A stretch of DNA of 23,607 nucleotides from Welwitschia mirabilis (lineage: Eukaryota > Gnetophyta > Gnetopsida > Welwitschiales), in assembly GCA_051453625.1 (NCBI GenBank), contig JBOZIK010000001.1, positions 202,747,283 to 202,770,889 of the forward strand, given 5' to 3'. Each line of letters opens with the position of its first letter. Position 1 is the stretch's first letter. This document shows, piece by piece, positions 1-10,056 of the stretch. Under the pieces are notes generated by a model. It was given only the letters and a program-made list of their open reading frames with translations. It searched no databases and had not been told where the DNA came from. The translations under genes were made by a program, and so were the position numbers.

Positions 1-229
1 TATCTTTTTCTTTTTTCTTTTTTCTTCCAATCATATTTAGATTCACTCTGAGTTAAACCTTGGTTCATCTCTATGCCACTTCAAAGGTTAATAGCCTTGG
101 TTTATTCTAAGTGACTTGACCCTTTTTCTATGAATCTGACTCCTTTGAGAATTGGTTGAGTAGTCATAGGGAGTTTTCTTGGATCTCTTTGATTTATGGT
201 AGAGAGGATCTAGGGTTGGGTTTGTTGGA

Positions 230-1330
230 GTTATTACAGAATTTATTCAATATTATTTAATGATGAGGAATGTTGCTTAAGGATTGATTCATGGTTATGA
301 TTGATTTGGACTTGGGTTTCCATGAATATATTTATTGATTCCTCAATGGGTATGGATGGAGATGATTTTTGATAATTCAATGGAAAGGGGTGAGACAATG
401 GAAATGGATTTCTTGGTTGATTGATTGGATTTTTTTAGTTTTAAGAAAAGTTGGGGTGATTCCTCCACCCAAGGTTATATGTGTTTCAGCAAGGGTCATT
501 TTTTTTTTATTTTTCCATTTGTTTCCTACTGCATTAACTTATTCGTTAATAGTATTTTAAAACAAAGGGATTGAAGGGTACTTAGTGGTTTCATGGGTGT
601 TTATGTGGAAAATTAAACATTTAAGTTTAATGACTAAGGGTAAAAGTAAGGGTGTGATGGTTAAAGATTTCACTCTTTATGCTAATTCATTTATTCTATT
701 GCTAACCTCAAAATTTTTAGGATCTTTAAACACACTTGTGAATTCTCCTAGTTTTTAGAACTCTCAACTATGATTTTAAGATATTCCCAAACATTATCTA
801 AGGGCATCCTAAGGAAGTTCCCCCTACTTATCATCTCAAACTAGTTGCCTATTATTCGTGGTTAACCCATCATGAAAGATACTTATTTTCCTGCCTAGCT
901 CAAATTCGTGTTGGGAACATTTTTGTAACAAGTTCTTGAATCATTTTAAGGTTTGAAAAAAAATTTTGTGATCCTTTTATTGATAGTTCATTATTTCATT
1001 TCTCAAGGCATTTGTCTTATGATTAGGGAAAAAAATTTGATATGAAGACCTTACTTAAGTCATACCAAGTTCTAATGGACAAGGAATTGAGGATGTAGAG
1101 CTAAGATTCACCTTCTTCTTTAAAGAAAATAGGAATAAGGTAAGTCTACGGGCATTGAATGTGTTTGGATATTGAGGAAAAGTTAAGAGAATGCATTCAA
1201 ATTCCTTAAGGTGAAGATATGGATCCTTAGATTCAAGGTTATGGAAGTGAGGCAAAAGTTCAATAGTGAAGGGCTTGAATTCTAATCTTTGGTTTATGGA
1301 TGACTACACTATACAAGAAGGTATTCTTAA
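230..1330 (-). pseudogene. Gag pseudogene of element C
   Basis: Gag forms the virus-like particle of LTR retrotransposons. At 1055-1255 the minus strand reads LPHFHNLESKDPYLHLKEF followed by LFLFSLKKK, the classic retrotrans_gag opening of plant Athila/Tat elements. Reading resumes in another frame at about 1050-850 with SIRTWYDLSKVFISNFFPNH, FKNLLQKCSQHEFELGR and IFHDGLTTNNRQLV, and shifts again at about 840-755 (FEMISRGNFLRMPLDNVWEY). The spacer-like C-terminal part is visible at about 245-375 (PIEESINIFMETQVQINHNH). At least two frameshifts and several stops break it. I could not find a clear zinc knuckle between 560 and 740. The order of all segments agrees with one gag read on the minus strand. 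Confidence 0.78.
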
Positions 1331-1389
1331 GCATTGTGGTTGGAGGTAGGCACAAAAAGTTTAATTAGGTTGGTTAGTGTTTCTTATAG

Positions 1390-1430
1390 NNNNNNNNNNN
1401 NNNNNNNNNNNNNNNNNNNNNNNNNNNNNN
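1390..1430. other. Assembly gap (41 N)
   Basis: A run of 41 undetermined bases inside the gag-leader region of element C. Its flanks share no obvious overlap. Confidence 0.99.
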
Positions 1431-2353
1431 TTGGCCGCCTCTTGGGCAAGGTATAAAGCAGTTAATCAAGTGATCAGTTCCTAGTTAGGTGATGCTCCAT
1501 TAAGTGGGTCATTTGGATTTCATTGGAATGAGGAGTCTTGTTAAATATTATTTGGGTCATCTTAGGAGTTTGAGGCTTGTTCTCTTTAGGATTCATCATG
1601 TTGTTGGTTTTATTTTTTACTTCTTGGATCAGTAAAAGGATCCATGTTGTTTAAGGGGTTTTTAACTAATTTATTAGATTCATCATGGATCCAAGGCATG
1701 AAAAATAGGTTCAGACAAATTTTAGGCTAGTTATAAAAGGTTTTTCACATAGATCATAAGAAAAAAAAAAAGTTTCTAGATTTTAATAGAGGTTTCGGGC
1801 AAAAGCTTAAAGTATTTTGTGTAGAGAGGCTGGCAAGGCTGGTCAAGGCAGGTGACAGCACTAGTCAAAATGGATATTTAGATTCAAAAAAATATTAGAT
1901 ATTTGCAAGTCCCTCGCAGAATTTTTATCATATCAGTCGCAAAAAATTTAAATAGAATAAAAAAACATAAGCATATACAAACCTAAAGTTTTTTAGAAGT
2001 TTATAATGTAATGAATTTGGAGAATAAAAATTTAACAATCGAATCATAGAAACACAGCTAGTAAAAAAAGCATATAACAAGCGTTACATTTTTAGTTTTT
2101 CTTCATAAGAAACCTAGAAAGACATACTATTAGACCTCCACGCAAAACAAGTTAGAGCTAAATAAAAAAAAGAAAACTTAAAATTCAACCAGTTTGGATA
2201 TCAGTAGAATGACTAGTATCAACTACTAGAAAGCATATGAAAGAAAGAAAAAAGAGGACCAGGTTGGATATCATTGGGTGGGACCAATAAAAAGTAATTA
2301 TAAAACTTACAAAAAGTAAATTAGCTGTCTTCTAAGCTACTACCATGTCATCG
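1431..2353 (-). other. Leader and gag N-terminal region of element C
   Basis: This stretch sits between the primer-site relic and recognisable gag. On the minus strand a short open piece near 1650-1620 starts MDPFTDPRSKK and could be the gag start, but stops follow soon. The rest is A/T-rich with no recognised coding sequence. A G-rich patch near 1826-1860 contains the short repeat GGCAAGGCTGGTCAAGGCAGG. Confidence 0.4.
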
Positions 2354-2371
2354 TCCCAAACAACAATGCCA
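2354..2371 (-). other. Primer-binding-site relic of element C
   Basis: The minus strand reads TGGCATTGTTGTTTGGGA. The primer site of plant Athila-type elements, complementary to a tRNA-Asp 3' end, is TGGCGCCGTTGCCGGGGA as I remember it. Twelve of 18 positions agree, and five of the six differences are G-to-A or C-to-T changes, as expected from methylated-cytosine decay. It lies upstream of the gag relic on the same strand, as it should. Confidence 0.6.
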
Positions 2372-3700
2372 AATCTGTTCATGTTTTACAATGAACCAAA
2401 TTTAACTGAGTTTACACTTAGTATCCTTCTTTCCATAGGGATAAATAGAGTAGGATTGCAGAAGTTTATACTAACTTTTTCTTAGATGCAAGTACAAATT
2501 AAAAGAAAGGGAAAATAAAAGAGCTCACAATTTTTGTTTGAAAGTTCATAGGAAAAGAAAAAAGTAAGCAAGCTCTAAGAGATTACTAGACTTGTCCTTC
2601 AGCGAATCCTCACCTGATCATATGTTGCACTAACCTAAAACCAAATTCAAATCATCAAGTATAAAGGCTTAGGTCATGGTGACATAATCTCATTCATCAT
2701 TTGAGTGTTAGTGAATTCAAAAGTCACCGATCCTTCATAGCCTTGTAATAAAAATGGAATGTGTGAACTCAATGTGCATAAGATACATGACATTACTAAG
2801 CCTATGAACCAATTAACTAAACAAAATCACTAGGTAGGTCAAATAAAACTTGATAGTTGTCTTATTGCTTAAGCATTCCTAGTACAAAATAAATTGTGAC
2901 TAACAATCAAAAGAAAATAAGTCTTGAGTATTGAATCAAGGAAAATGCACATTACATCAAAGATGAAGGAAGTAAAAAGGACACCTCAAATTATCCTTGA
3001 AAGTAAGCTTACTCCCCAAAGAGGGGCCTAGAAGGCCATCGTCACCTGATGCTTCAAGGTTCTATTTTTTTCCCAAACGAAGGATATTACAACGAAGGAC
3101 TCAAAGCCCTTTTATAGGTAAGGATGATGGTGGGGGATGGTTACAAGTCTTTGGCTTATAGCATTAGATGGGTGAGTACAAAATGATGGGATTAGGTAGG
3201 GACTTTTGTTATTTATTCATTAAGTAGAGATTCTTATGACACGACCAACACTTGGCTCTAGGATGTTGTTGCTCCTCCTAATTGCTATCATTGCTATGCA
3301 TCTTCATCGTCATCCTACTTAATGATGCCTCATGTCACTATTGCAAGTCTTCATCATCACTGCCATGTGTCATTAAGAACGTAATTTACTTTTGATGTGG
3401 AATTTGATCAAGTGCATAATTGCATTTAATTTACTTATTCATGACAAATCAAGAGCATAAGAATTTAAGTGTTTTTCCCTCATAGACTAGCGGTGTTAGG
3501 TGGACTAAATGGGAATATCAATGTTTTAGCTTGGATGATCATCAAACTATGGAATATGCCTTAAAATGAATTAAATATCTTGAGAATGTCATGGGCAAAT
3601 AATGAGTCCATAATTAATAAAGAAAAACAATAGAAGACATGTTTTTATAGTAAAATTGATTATATTAATGTCTTCTATTAAGTTTTTATTGGTCATTTAA
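2372..3700 (-). repeat. Probable 5' LTR of element C (boundaries not resolved)
   Basis: The LTR should start directly above the primer site at 2371, and the region holds no coding sequence. A good TATA box in minus orientation (CTATAAAAGGGC, about 3107-3118) lies some 740 bases from the primer site, suitable for an Athila-size LTR of more than 1 kb. A short shared phrase (AATGATGCCTC at about 3321 here and about 9811 near element A) sits at similar distances from the two primer sites. I could not align whole LTRs by eye, so the far end at 3700 is only a guess. The same block could instead serve as the 3' LTR of element A. Confidence 0.35.
3107..3118 (-). promoter_or_regulatory. TATA box candidate in LTR
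   Basis: The minus strand reads CTATAAAAGGGC, a near-ideal plant TATA box, in the presumed LTR of element C. It faces the gag of that element. No expression evidence can be read from sequence. Confidence 0.4.
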
Positions 3701-3768
3701 CTTGATTAGGATATCAACTTTTACATGTTAACACTCATACAAAAACTTATTTCTATCATTATTTTCCA

Positions 3769-4221
3769 NNNNNNNNNNNNNNNNNNNNNNNNNNNNNNNN
3801 NNNNNNNNNNNNNNNNNNNNNNNNNNNNNNNNNNNNNNNNNNNNNNNNNNNNNNNNNNNNNNNNNNNNNNNNNNNNNNNNNNNNNNNNNNNNNNNNNNNN
3901 NNNNNNNNNNNNNNNNNNNNNNNNNNNNNNNNNNNNNNNNNNNNNNNNNNNNNNNNNNNNNNNNNNNNNNNNNNNNNNNNNNNNNNNNNNNNNNNNNNNN
4001 NNNNNNNNNNNNNNNNNNNNNNNNNNNNNNNNNNNNNNNNNNNNNNNNNNNNNNNNNNNNNNNNNNNNNNNNNNNNNNNNNNNNNNNNNNNNNNNNNNNN
4101 NNNNNNNNNNNNNNNNNNNNNNNNNNNNNNNNNNNNNNNNNNNNNNNNNNNNNNNNNNNNNNNNNNNNNNNNNNNNNNNNNNNNNNNNNNNNNNNNNNNN
4201 NNNNNNNNNNNNNNNNNNNNN
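3769..4221. other. Assembly gap (453 N)
   Basis: 453 undetermined bases. The integrase part of element A should start here when read on the minus strand. The sequence on the lower side (3768 and below) does not resemble integrase, so either the true gap is larger or the element is truncated. Confidence 0.99.
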
Positions 4222-4229
4222 CCAATAAT

Positions 4230-4345
4230 ATTAAATTTAACGTAGAATAAGATAATTAGCTATTATCATATACTAGAGTTCCTTCTATACAGATAAAATA
4301 TGATCATCAAGAAAAGTATCATCAATAGACTAAAAATATCAAGAA
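4230..4345 (-). pseudogene. RNase H-integrase linker relic of element A
   Basis: After RNase H the minus strand reads DDTFLDDHILSV, a stop, then a piece ending IIANYLIL. This resembles the linker before the integrase zinc-binding HHCC motif in Athila/Tat elements (acidic patch, then a Trp-Tyr-containing segment). The HHCC and DDE parts are not seen because the gap starts at 4221. Confidence 0.5.
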
Positions 4346-4349
4346 AAAG

Positions 4350-4740
4350 AAGGAGGAGGAGGCATAATACAAGATAGATAATCAACAAAAATATTTTATG
4401 CATATTTTTACTTATGCTTTCTACCTCAAATTCTTGTAACAGAAAATCAATCTATACCAATCTCACTTTTAAATCCTTTTCATTCATAAGATACTTCAGA
4501 TCATAATGATCAAGGAAGACAATGGTTTTTGCACCTATAAAATAGAGTCTAAATTTTTCTAAGGCAAAAACTATAACTAAAATCTCCCTTTTAGTGGTTT
4601 TGTGATTTAGCTAAGGACCTTATAAAGATCCTTTTACATAATAAATAGCATAGTATTTTTTCTAAGACACCTCCAATAGCATAATTACTAGAATTACAAG
4701 ACATTTAAGGGTAAGTAACCAATCAAAAGGTTGTAAATAT
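4350..4740 (-). pseudogene. RNase H domain relic of element A
   Basis: RNase H removes the RNA strand of the RNA:DNA hybrid during reverse transcription. The minus strand shows REILVIVFALEKFRLYFIGA, then KTIVFLDHYDLKYLM, then a stop and LLQEFEVE. These are the usual second and third RNase H blocks of Ty3/gypsy (the E-L-L-A-V-V-F-A-L-E-K-F-R block and the T-D-H-x-A-L-K-Y-L block). In the third block the family's Thr-Asp-His reads Leu-Asp-His. Stops break the frame at several points, including one in the stretch before the LLQEF block. Confidence 0.8.
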
Positions 4741-4859
4741 TTAAATTTTCAAATGTAGATTAACATTTAGAAGTTCATTCAAAAGGTGAATCTTTAAAAG
4801 AAGATTGGATAAAGGTTTAGAAATAGTCCTATGTGAATATTTGAAAATAACTATTATGT

Positions 4860-5756
4860 CTAGGACAATATCTTACATCTTTAACACATTTAGGAATGGG
4901 AAGATGCATAATAAGTTGTTGTTTAATAAGGTTAATTTCCATCCCATTTCTATATATGACATAAGCTAAAGTAATACCTTTGGTGACCATAAGATGACAT
5001 TTCTTCCAAACATTTTTCTATTCACAATGCATAAAAAGAAGATTAAGATGTTTAAGGCAAGATTCAAACATTTCATCAAATACAAAAACGATAAACATTT
5101 CTATAAATTTCTAATGATATCAAAGAAAATACTAATTATGCAACATTGAAAAGTAGTAGGGGAATTACATAAATGAAAGGGTACATGCTTCTAGGAAAAT
5201 GCATTAAAAGACATGTCAAAGTAGTTCTTTTTGGCCTTCGAGGTAAATTCCTTCCTAGTTGTGGCTTAAATATATCTCTTAAAAGTAGTAGTAATCATGA
5301 TCAACTAACCTTTCTGACATTTAATCACCAATGAATAAGAGAAAGTATTTCCTACAAGTCATAGGATTGATTTTTTGTTTTTTTTAAACAACCAATGCAT
5401 ATTCTATATCCTAATTATACTTTTTTTTGGCAGCAAGTTCGTCATTTTCGTTCTTAACCATAGTGATTCTAGACTTATAATGTATAGTTTGAGCAAGACT
5501 AACTCATTTCACTATCAAACATGGGATAAGTAATAGTAACTTTTAGTAACTTAAAGAATTCCTTTATCACTACTTCTTTCATGCAAGGGTTAAATATACC
5601 TTGGGATTCTTCACTAGCCTTAGTATTTTCTTTGAAATGAATTCTATATATGCATATAGTAGAATTGGTAACTTTCAAATCTAACATTGTCCATTCTATA
5701 GCTTTTCCATGTTTTCTAAGCAAAGAAATCAAGCCTTTCTTTTGTGATGTAGACAT
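4860..5756 (-). pseudogene. Reverse transcriptase relic of element A
   Basis: An open stretch at 5499-5756 covers the RT N-terminal approach: KHGKAIEWTMLDLK, then CIYRIHFKEN, then FNPCMKEVVIKEFFKLL and ITYPMFDSE, all typical of plant Ty3/gypsy RT. Below it the frame is broken, but ITMVKNENDELA (about 5440-5475), CRKYFLLFIGD (about 5330-5365), DHDYYYFLRDIFKP (about 5265-5305), KFIEMFIVFVFDEMFESCLK (about 5050-5110) and VWKKCHLMVTKGI (about 4975-5015) follow in the right order. Where the catalytic Met-Asp-Asp box should be, the sequence reads FIVFVF and both aspartates are gone. This is a dead RT. Confidence 0.85.
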
Positions 5757-5852
5757 TTTAGCATTAATAACTATAGGATAATAATTTTTTCCTTTAAAAA
5801 ATAATTACTTTAGATCATTATGAAGATATTTGAGTCCAACATTTGGGATGCA

Positions 5853-6077
5853 CTATTCACTAGAAGGTTGTTTTTCTGACAAAAATGGTAAAATCTTAAA
5901 TCTAGCTTTCCAATGTGATGTCTCATGTTTAAATTGGTCATATAAAGTAAGTGTTAATTCTTCATATAGTTTAAATAAAGCATGACTTTGAATAAAATAT
6001 AGGGGCTTAGAAATATCATCATCAAACATTTCAACTAAGTCTACATCTTCAACATCATCAAAATAGTTTTTCTTCAT
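5853..6077 (-). pseudogene. Protease-RT linker relic of element A
   Basis: A 74-codon open stretch on the minus strand between the protease and RT relics. It has an acidic front (DDVEDVDLVEMFDDD) and a tail HWKARFKILPFLSEK that recalls the region before RT in Athila/Tat polyproteins. It has no catalytic role that I know of. It is one of the longer uninterrupted pieces left of the pol frame. Confidence 0.6.
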
Positions 6078-6298
6078 ATACTTGAAAGGTTGTTAAATTT
6101 ATGTTTATATTTCCAAATGAAATCTTAACTATGTCATTCCTATAGTTGATTAAAGAGTTGGAAGTGGCAAGGAATGATCTATCCAAATAAGTTGAAAACT
6201 TTTAGAACTATTTTCCATTTCTAGGAAAATAAAGTCTAGAGGATGATTAAACTTATTAGCTTACACCACCAAATCATCTACTGTTCCCATTAGGATTT

Positions 6299-6493
6299 TC
6301 ACAAATAATCAATAATTTGCAGGATTATTTTGATTTTCTTTAATCCTTCAAACCCATAATATTTATATAATAAATATGACATTAGGTTCACACTAGCTCC
6401 CAAATTTAACAAAAGTTTTAGCCATTCATTTTTTTCCACTGATATAAGAGACAGTTGAACAACTAGGATATTTAGACTTAGGTGTAAATTCAT
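6299..6493 (-). pseudogene. Aspartic protease relic of element A
   Basis: The protease cuts the Gag-Pol polyprotein. The minus strand reads LLNLGASVNLMSYLLYKYYG and then KIKIILQIID, matching the Ty3/gypsy retropepsin core whose active-site motif is Asp-Leu-Gly-Ala-Ser. Here the Asp is replaced by Asn (codon AAT, a G-to-A change on the element's coding strand), which would remove catalysis even without the downstream stops. Position between gag and RT fits. Confidence 0.82.
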
Positions 6494-6499
6494 TCTGAA

Positions 6500-7140
6500 T
6501 AATAGCTCTACCTTGTTAAGCTAAGAAAGTTGATTCTTTATATTTATTTTCCTTTTTCTCATACATAGTCTTTAAGGAATTTTGCATAGGCAGGAACCTG
6601 TTTAATGGCATCTAAGAGTGGAGTGTTGATTTCACTTTCCGAAAGATATTTAGATACTCTTCATCTACTTTCTTTCTAAGTATAAATGATAAACTTGTAG
6701 GAATTTGGATTTCTTAAGTTATTCATATTGTGGCTTTCTATATTAACTTCATTACTCCTTTTAGGATTAGGTGTAGATTAAGGTTAGGCGTAAATGTAAG
6801 ATTTCTTCTCTAGGTGGTTGAACATTTTTATTAATTTGTGAACCACTTGTAAGGGAAACAGTATTAACACCTATAATAGCCTCACTACTTTCAACTATGT
6901 TGACTCCTCTTGAGTGAGGCATGATTAGATAGGATGCTTACCTTTCTTTGGTTCATGCAAGAAAACACGTGCAAGGTGGTTTTAGTGAGTTTTTTCAATA
7001 TTTATTCTAAATGTTGAGTGGTTTGTGTTGCTTCATTATTAATGTCAATGTGTATACTACTAGTTGAAGTTTGTGATTCTAGGAATTGTTTCAACACACA
7101 CTTTAATGGCTTACATTAGGGATGGCTAGGCTTCTTTGAA
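6500..7140 (-). other. Gag-protease spacer of element A, no clear domain
   Basis: Between the end of recognisable gag and the protease the minus-strand frames are full of stops. The region should hold the C-terminal gag spacer. I see no domain in it. Confidence 0.45.
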
Positions 7141-8265
7141 GTGAGTTGTTTATTTTGAAAATTTTTTGATGAAAATTTTAAGGTGATTTCTCAATTTTAA
7201 ATTTTACATATCTCCAAAGGAAAAGGAAGGTAATTTTTGGCTAAAAAAGGGTTTCTTAGCTTGAAAACTGTTCACTTGTTTAGTCATTACATGTTGCTAA
7301 ATAAGAATGAAATGGAATTCACTATTGTCAAGTTCATTAGTGGTACAAAGAATACAAATAAAAGTTCCACTAGGTTCATACTATTTAGATGTTTCAAATT
7401 GTTTTAAGCATTTAGCTAAGGTGTCAAGATTTTTTACCTACATTAGGATCATCACCAAGTTTGTAGATACCTCTATTGATAGCTCAATTATAAAATTGGC
7501 ATTTCTTAGATATATCTTTAGTTTTGAATGACTCATCTTAATTTTTAAAAATCTCAGCTATTTGTTGTCTTGCATCTCAAAATTCTTCAAGTCCCTTAAA
7601 TGTGAAAGTTCCTCTAGTTATCATTTCAATTTCCTACTTTGCATTGCCAAAACTTCATAGAAAAAGATCATAGCTCTCCTTGCTTGAAAGCCATGTTGTA
7701 CGAATTCTGTCAACAAATCTTTAAAATGCTCAAAAGCTTTAAAGAAAGGCCTATTGTCATGTATGAATTCTAGAATTTTTCATTTCAATTCATTAGTTTT
7801 GCATCTTGGAAGTATTTCTTCAAAAACTCATGATTGAGATCTCTCAATAACTCACTTAACAAAGGTTCCAAGGAATGTAACCAAGCTTTAAACATGATAT
7901 TGATAATGGTAGGTTTGATTTCAAAATAGTTTATAGGAGGCAGCAAGACCCTACAAGAATGAGTAGTTAAGCATGTTAATTGTCATAAGCCTTTCACACT
8001 TTTCTTTGAACAACTAAAACAAACTGTGTTCATCTAACATGGTTGTATTAGTTGAAAAAATCTCATTGTAAGTGTAATTTTGGGATTAAGATGCTAAGGT
8101 TTCACCAATCTGAAAAGAAGGCTTAATGTAATGCTTGTCAAATTCATTTAGAAGGGTTTCAATGAAAGGAGGTTCTGCGTCAAAAGGTTGTGAAGTCAAC
8201 CATTACATATTCTCATTCAATGATGCATAAGAGGTCAAGATCCATGATAAAGTTTTTGTTTTCAT
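7140..8265 (-). pseudogene. Gag pseudogene of element A
   Basis: The minus strand shows, in order: a possible start MDLDLL (about 8265); an N-terminal piece PFDAEPPFIETLLNEFDKHY (about 8130-8190); CERLMTINM (about 7975-8000); NYFEIKP (about 7910-7930); KAWLHSLEP then HEFLKKYFQDAKLMN (about 7785-7895); RPFFKAFEHFKDLLTEFVQH and IFFYEVLAMQSRKLK (about 7630-7750). Near 7340-7360 comes a possible decayed zinc-knuckle region (CILCTTNE), then VNSFQAKKPF (about 7250-7275). All match plant Ty3/gypsy Gag. The segment normally lying between the FEIKP phrase and KAWL, about 70 residues, is missing without breaking the frame. Other parts carry stops and frameshifts. Confidence 0.82.
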
Positions 8266-8760
8266 ACTAGAGTGGAGACCTAACAGTGATATAAATGACA
8301 AAAGAAACAAAATAAGATTTTGAAGGACACACAATGTTGTAAAAGTATGATAGCATTGATACCTTGGACGATGGCATTAGTTGGCTTAGGAAAAACACTT
8401 AACACAAAAGTTTAAGCATCATATATGCAAAAATATATTGATTGGCATATGTCATTTAGTAAAATAAATGGCAAAAAATAAAAGCAATGTGCAAGAATAG
8501 CATAAATCATCTTCTCTACAGTAGATGAATAGCACAAAAATTGATGCAGTATAAAAAACAAGCAGACATTCTACTTCATTATTGCAAATGATAACAAAAC
8601 AAGGAAAAACAAAACTAGACAAAAGAGATTGGAAGCATGCTTTGTAAATCCTAAGGATCTTTTACTCTAGATGCTTTGTTGCTTTTGCAAAACAATATTT
8701 TCGTAGTTTTTAATAATAAGAAATCTAAAAATTTAGCAAGCCAAGTAACAACACTTGCAA

Positions 8761-8778
8761 CCCTTAACAATAGTGCCA
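8761..8778 (-). other. Primer-binding-site relic of element A
   Basis: The minus strand reads TGGCACTATTGTTAAGGG. Compared with the Athila-type tRNA-Asp primer site as I remember it (TGGCGCCGTTGCCGGGGA), 11 of 18 positions agree; six of seven differences are G-to-A or C-to-T. It sits about 500 bases upstream of gag on the same strand, the right spacing for this group, and marks the inner edge of the 5' LTR. Confidence 0.65.
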
Positions 8779-8828
8779 AAAACTTGGTATGCCTTAGTAA
8801 ATGATATTCAAGGAAATCTTGTGAAGTA

Positions 8829-8920
8829 TGTCATGGCTCTCAAGGCAGATGGTAGCAGTCTTAAATGAGAAGGATGTCATGGCTCTCAAGGTAGATAGTA
8901 GTAGTCTTAAATAAGAATAG
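8829..8920. repeat. Tandem duplication, 46 bp x 2
   Basis: TGTCATGGCTCTCAAGG starts at 8829 and again at 8875, giving a 46-bp unit in two adjacent copies that differ at about seven positions, mostly transitions. It lies in the presumed LTR of element A, close to the primer site. Confidence 0.85.
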
Positions 8921-9585
8921 CATCATCGATTGTAGTATACACAACCCTAATGTCACTCTTCCACAAGGATCATCAGGAAATTTGAAAGCTCACAATCATT
9001 CATTTAAATCAAATTAAATATTTAAATAATAACTGAAATGCATTTAAAAGGGAATAGAAAAACAATGAATAAAGACTTCTTTTCTTAAACATTGGTAATG
9101 ATGGTTAATAAGACAAACAACCAAAAGTCTAAATAAAGTAAACCACAAGATTCACCCTCAATTTCTTAACCCAAGATAACATATTTTTAAACAAGGAGGC
9201 TTTTAAGAGGAGTTGACAAACCTTTTATGACAGATCTCAAATGTCATGAATGCAATTAAAAGAACTCGTGATACGAAAACAATGTTACCATTGCTTAGAA
9301 ATGGATTGTGTCACAATACAAAGTAGAAAACAAAAAGTATGAAAGATGACACATTATTCATCCACCATAATGAGAGCCTAAAAAACATTGAAGGACCCAA
9401 ACTCACATAAATGATAAAAGAACATTTAAAATAAACAAAGTAAGTAACCATAGATGCATCAACAATGGAAAAGAAAGCATATCCAGTCACATATTAACTT
9501 GTATTAACTACAATACAAATATTGTAGCAAGCATCAATTAGGTATGAAGTATGTCCTTAGGCTTGACAATGAACTGGCCTAATAA

Positions 9586-9640
9586 AATAATCAATCCTAC
9601 ATGCTTATGGAGAATAATCAATTGTTGCATGCTTATGGAC
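9586..9640. repeat. Tandem duplication, about 27 bp x 2
   Basis: AATAATCAAT followed by ATGCTTATGGA occurs at 9586 and again at 9613. Two adjacent copies of 27 and 28 bases inside the presumed LTR of element A. Confidence 0.75.
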
Positions 9641-10056
9641 GAGGGGCTAAGAAAAGAAGAGAGGCTTGAAACCTCATAAAAAGACAAGCCCTTACAATAT
9701 TCATAGAAACCATAATGAGGTCAATGAAAAATGTAGTGAAAGGGCAAAGGAATACAGATCCAAATCAATGATTTTGTGATGAGATGGTAATTATTATGTG
9801 ATTAGATGACTCAATGATGCCTCCTAATCATTAGTTAGCATGTGTTTTTATGGCCTTAGGGTTTTACATTCAATTTGACTTTCTTAATAGATTAAGGGTT
9901 GTTGAATCTAGTCAGAGTTGGATTTCTTAATCATTGAGATTAATTAATTCGGTCCTTATAATAGATTTCAGGGTTTTTTGAGATTTGATTGGCTTTGATC
10001 ACTCTTTATTGATTAGAATTTACTATTCGGCAACTAATCTTCATTTGGACTTTTGC

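Larger units (their letters stand above)
1..2371 (-). mobile_element. Element C: decayed Athila/Tat-like Ty3/gypsy retrotransposon, 5' internal part
   Basis: Read on the minus strand from 2371 down, this stretch has the order expected of the 5' half of an Athila/Tat-type Ty3/gypsy element: a primer-binding-site relic (2354-2371), an untranslated leader of roughly 700 bases, and a long gag that leaves the window at base 1. Protease and pol would lie beyond the left edge. The coding part has many stops and frame changes, so it is a dead copy. A 41-base gap (1390-1430) interrupts it near the start of gag. The family call rests on the gag wording and primer site, which I compared from memory; the lineage (Athila rather than Tat) is less sure than the superfamily. 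Confidence 0.7.
4222..8778 (-). mobile_element. Element A: decayed Athila/Tat-like Ty3/gypsy retrotransposon
   Basis: Read on the minus strand, the order is primer site, leader, gag, protease, linker, reverse transcriptase, RNase H and the beginning of the integrase region. This is the Ty3/gypsy order, with RNase H before integrase. The protease-RT linker and the RT wording match the Athila/Tat group. Internal stops and frameshifts occur in every domain, the protease Asp is changed and the RT metal-binding box is lost, so the copy is inactive. Its 3' part ends at the gap at 4221. It lies in the same orientation as element C, just to its left. Confidence 0.85.
8785..9950 (-). repeat. Probable 5' LTR of element A (outer boundary not resolved)
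   Basis: Noncoding sequence directly above the primer-site relic, where the 5' LTR must lie. It contains two short tandem duplications (8829-8920 and 9586-9640) and a TATA-like CTTTTTATGAGG on the minus strand near 9675. No clean TG..CA end or target-site duplication could be picked out, so the outer end is an estimate. Confidence 0.4.

Noticed and set aside
369-560. 63-codon plus-strand frame
   Set aside because: It is antisense to the gag C-terminal relic of element C and has no family resemblance.
3725-4228. Open frames of 165-167 codons on both strands
   Set aside because: They consist almost entirely of undetermined bases from the gap; only a few real codons are at the ends.
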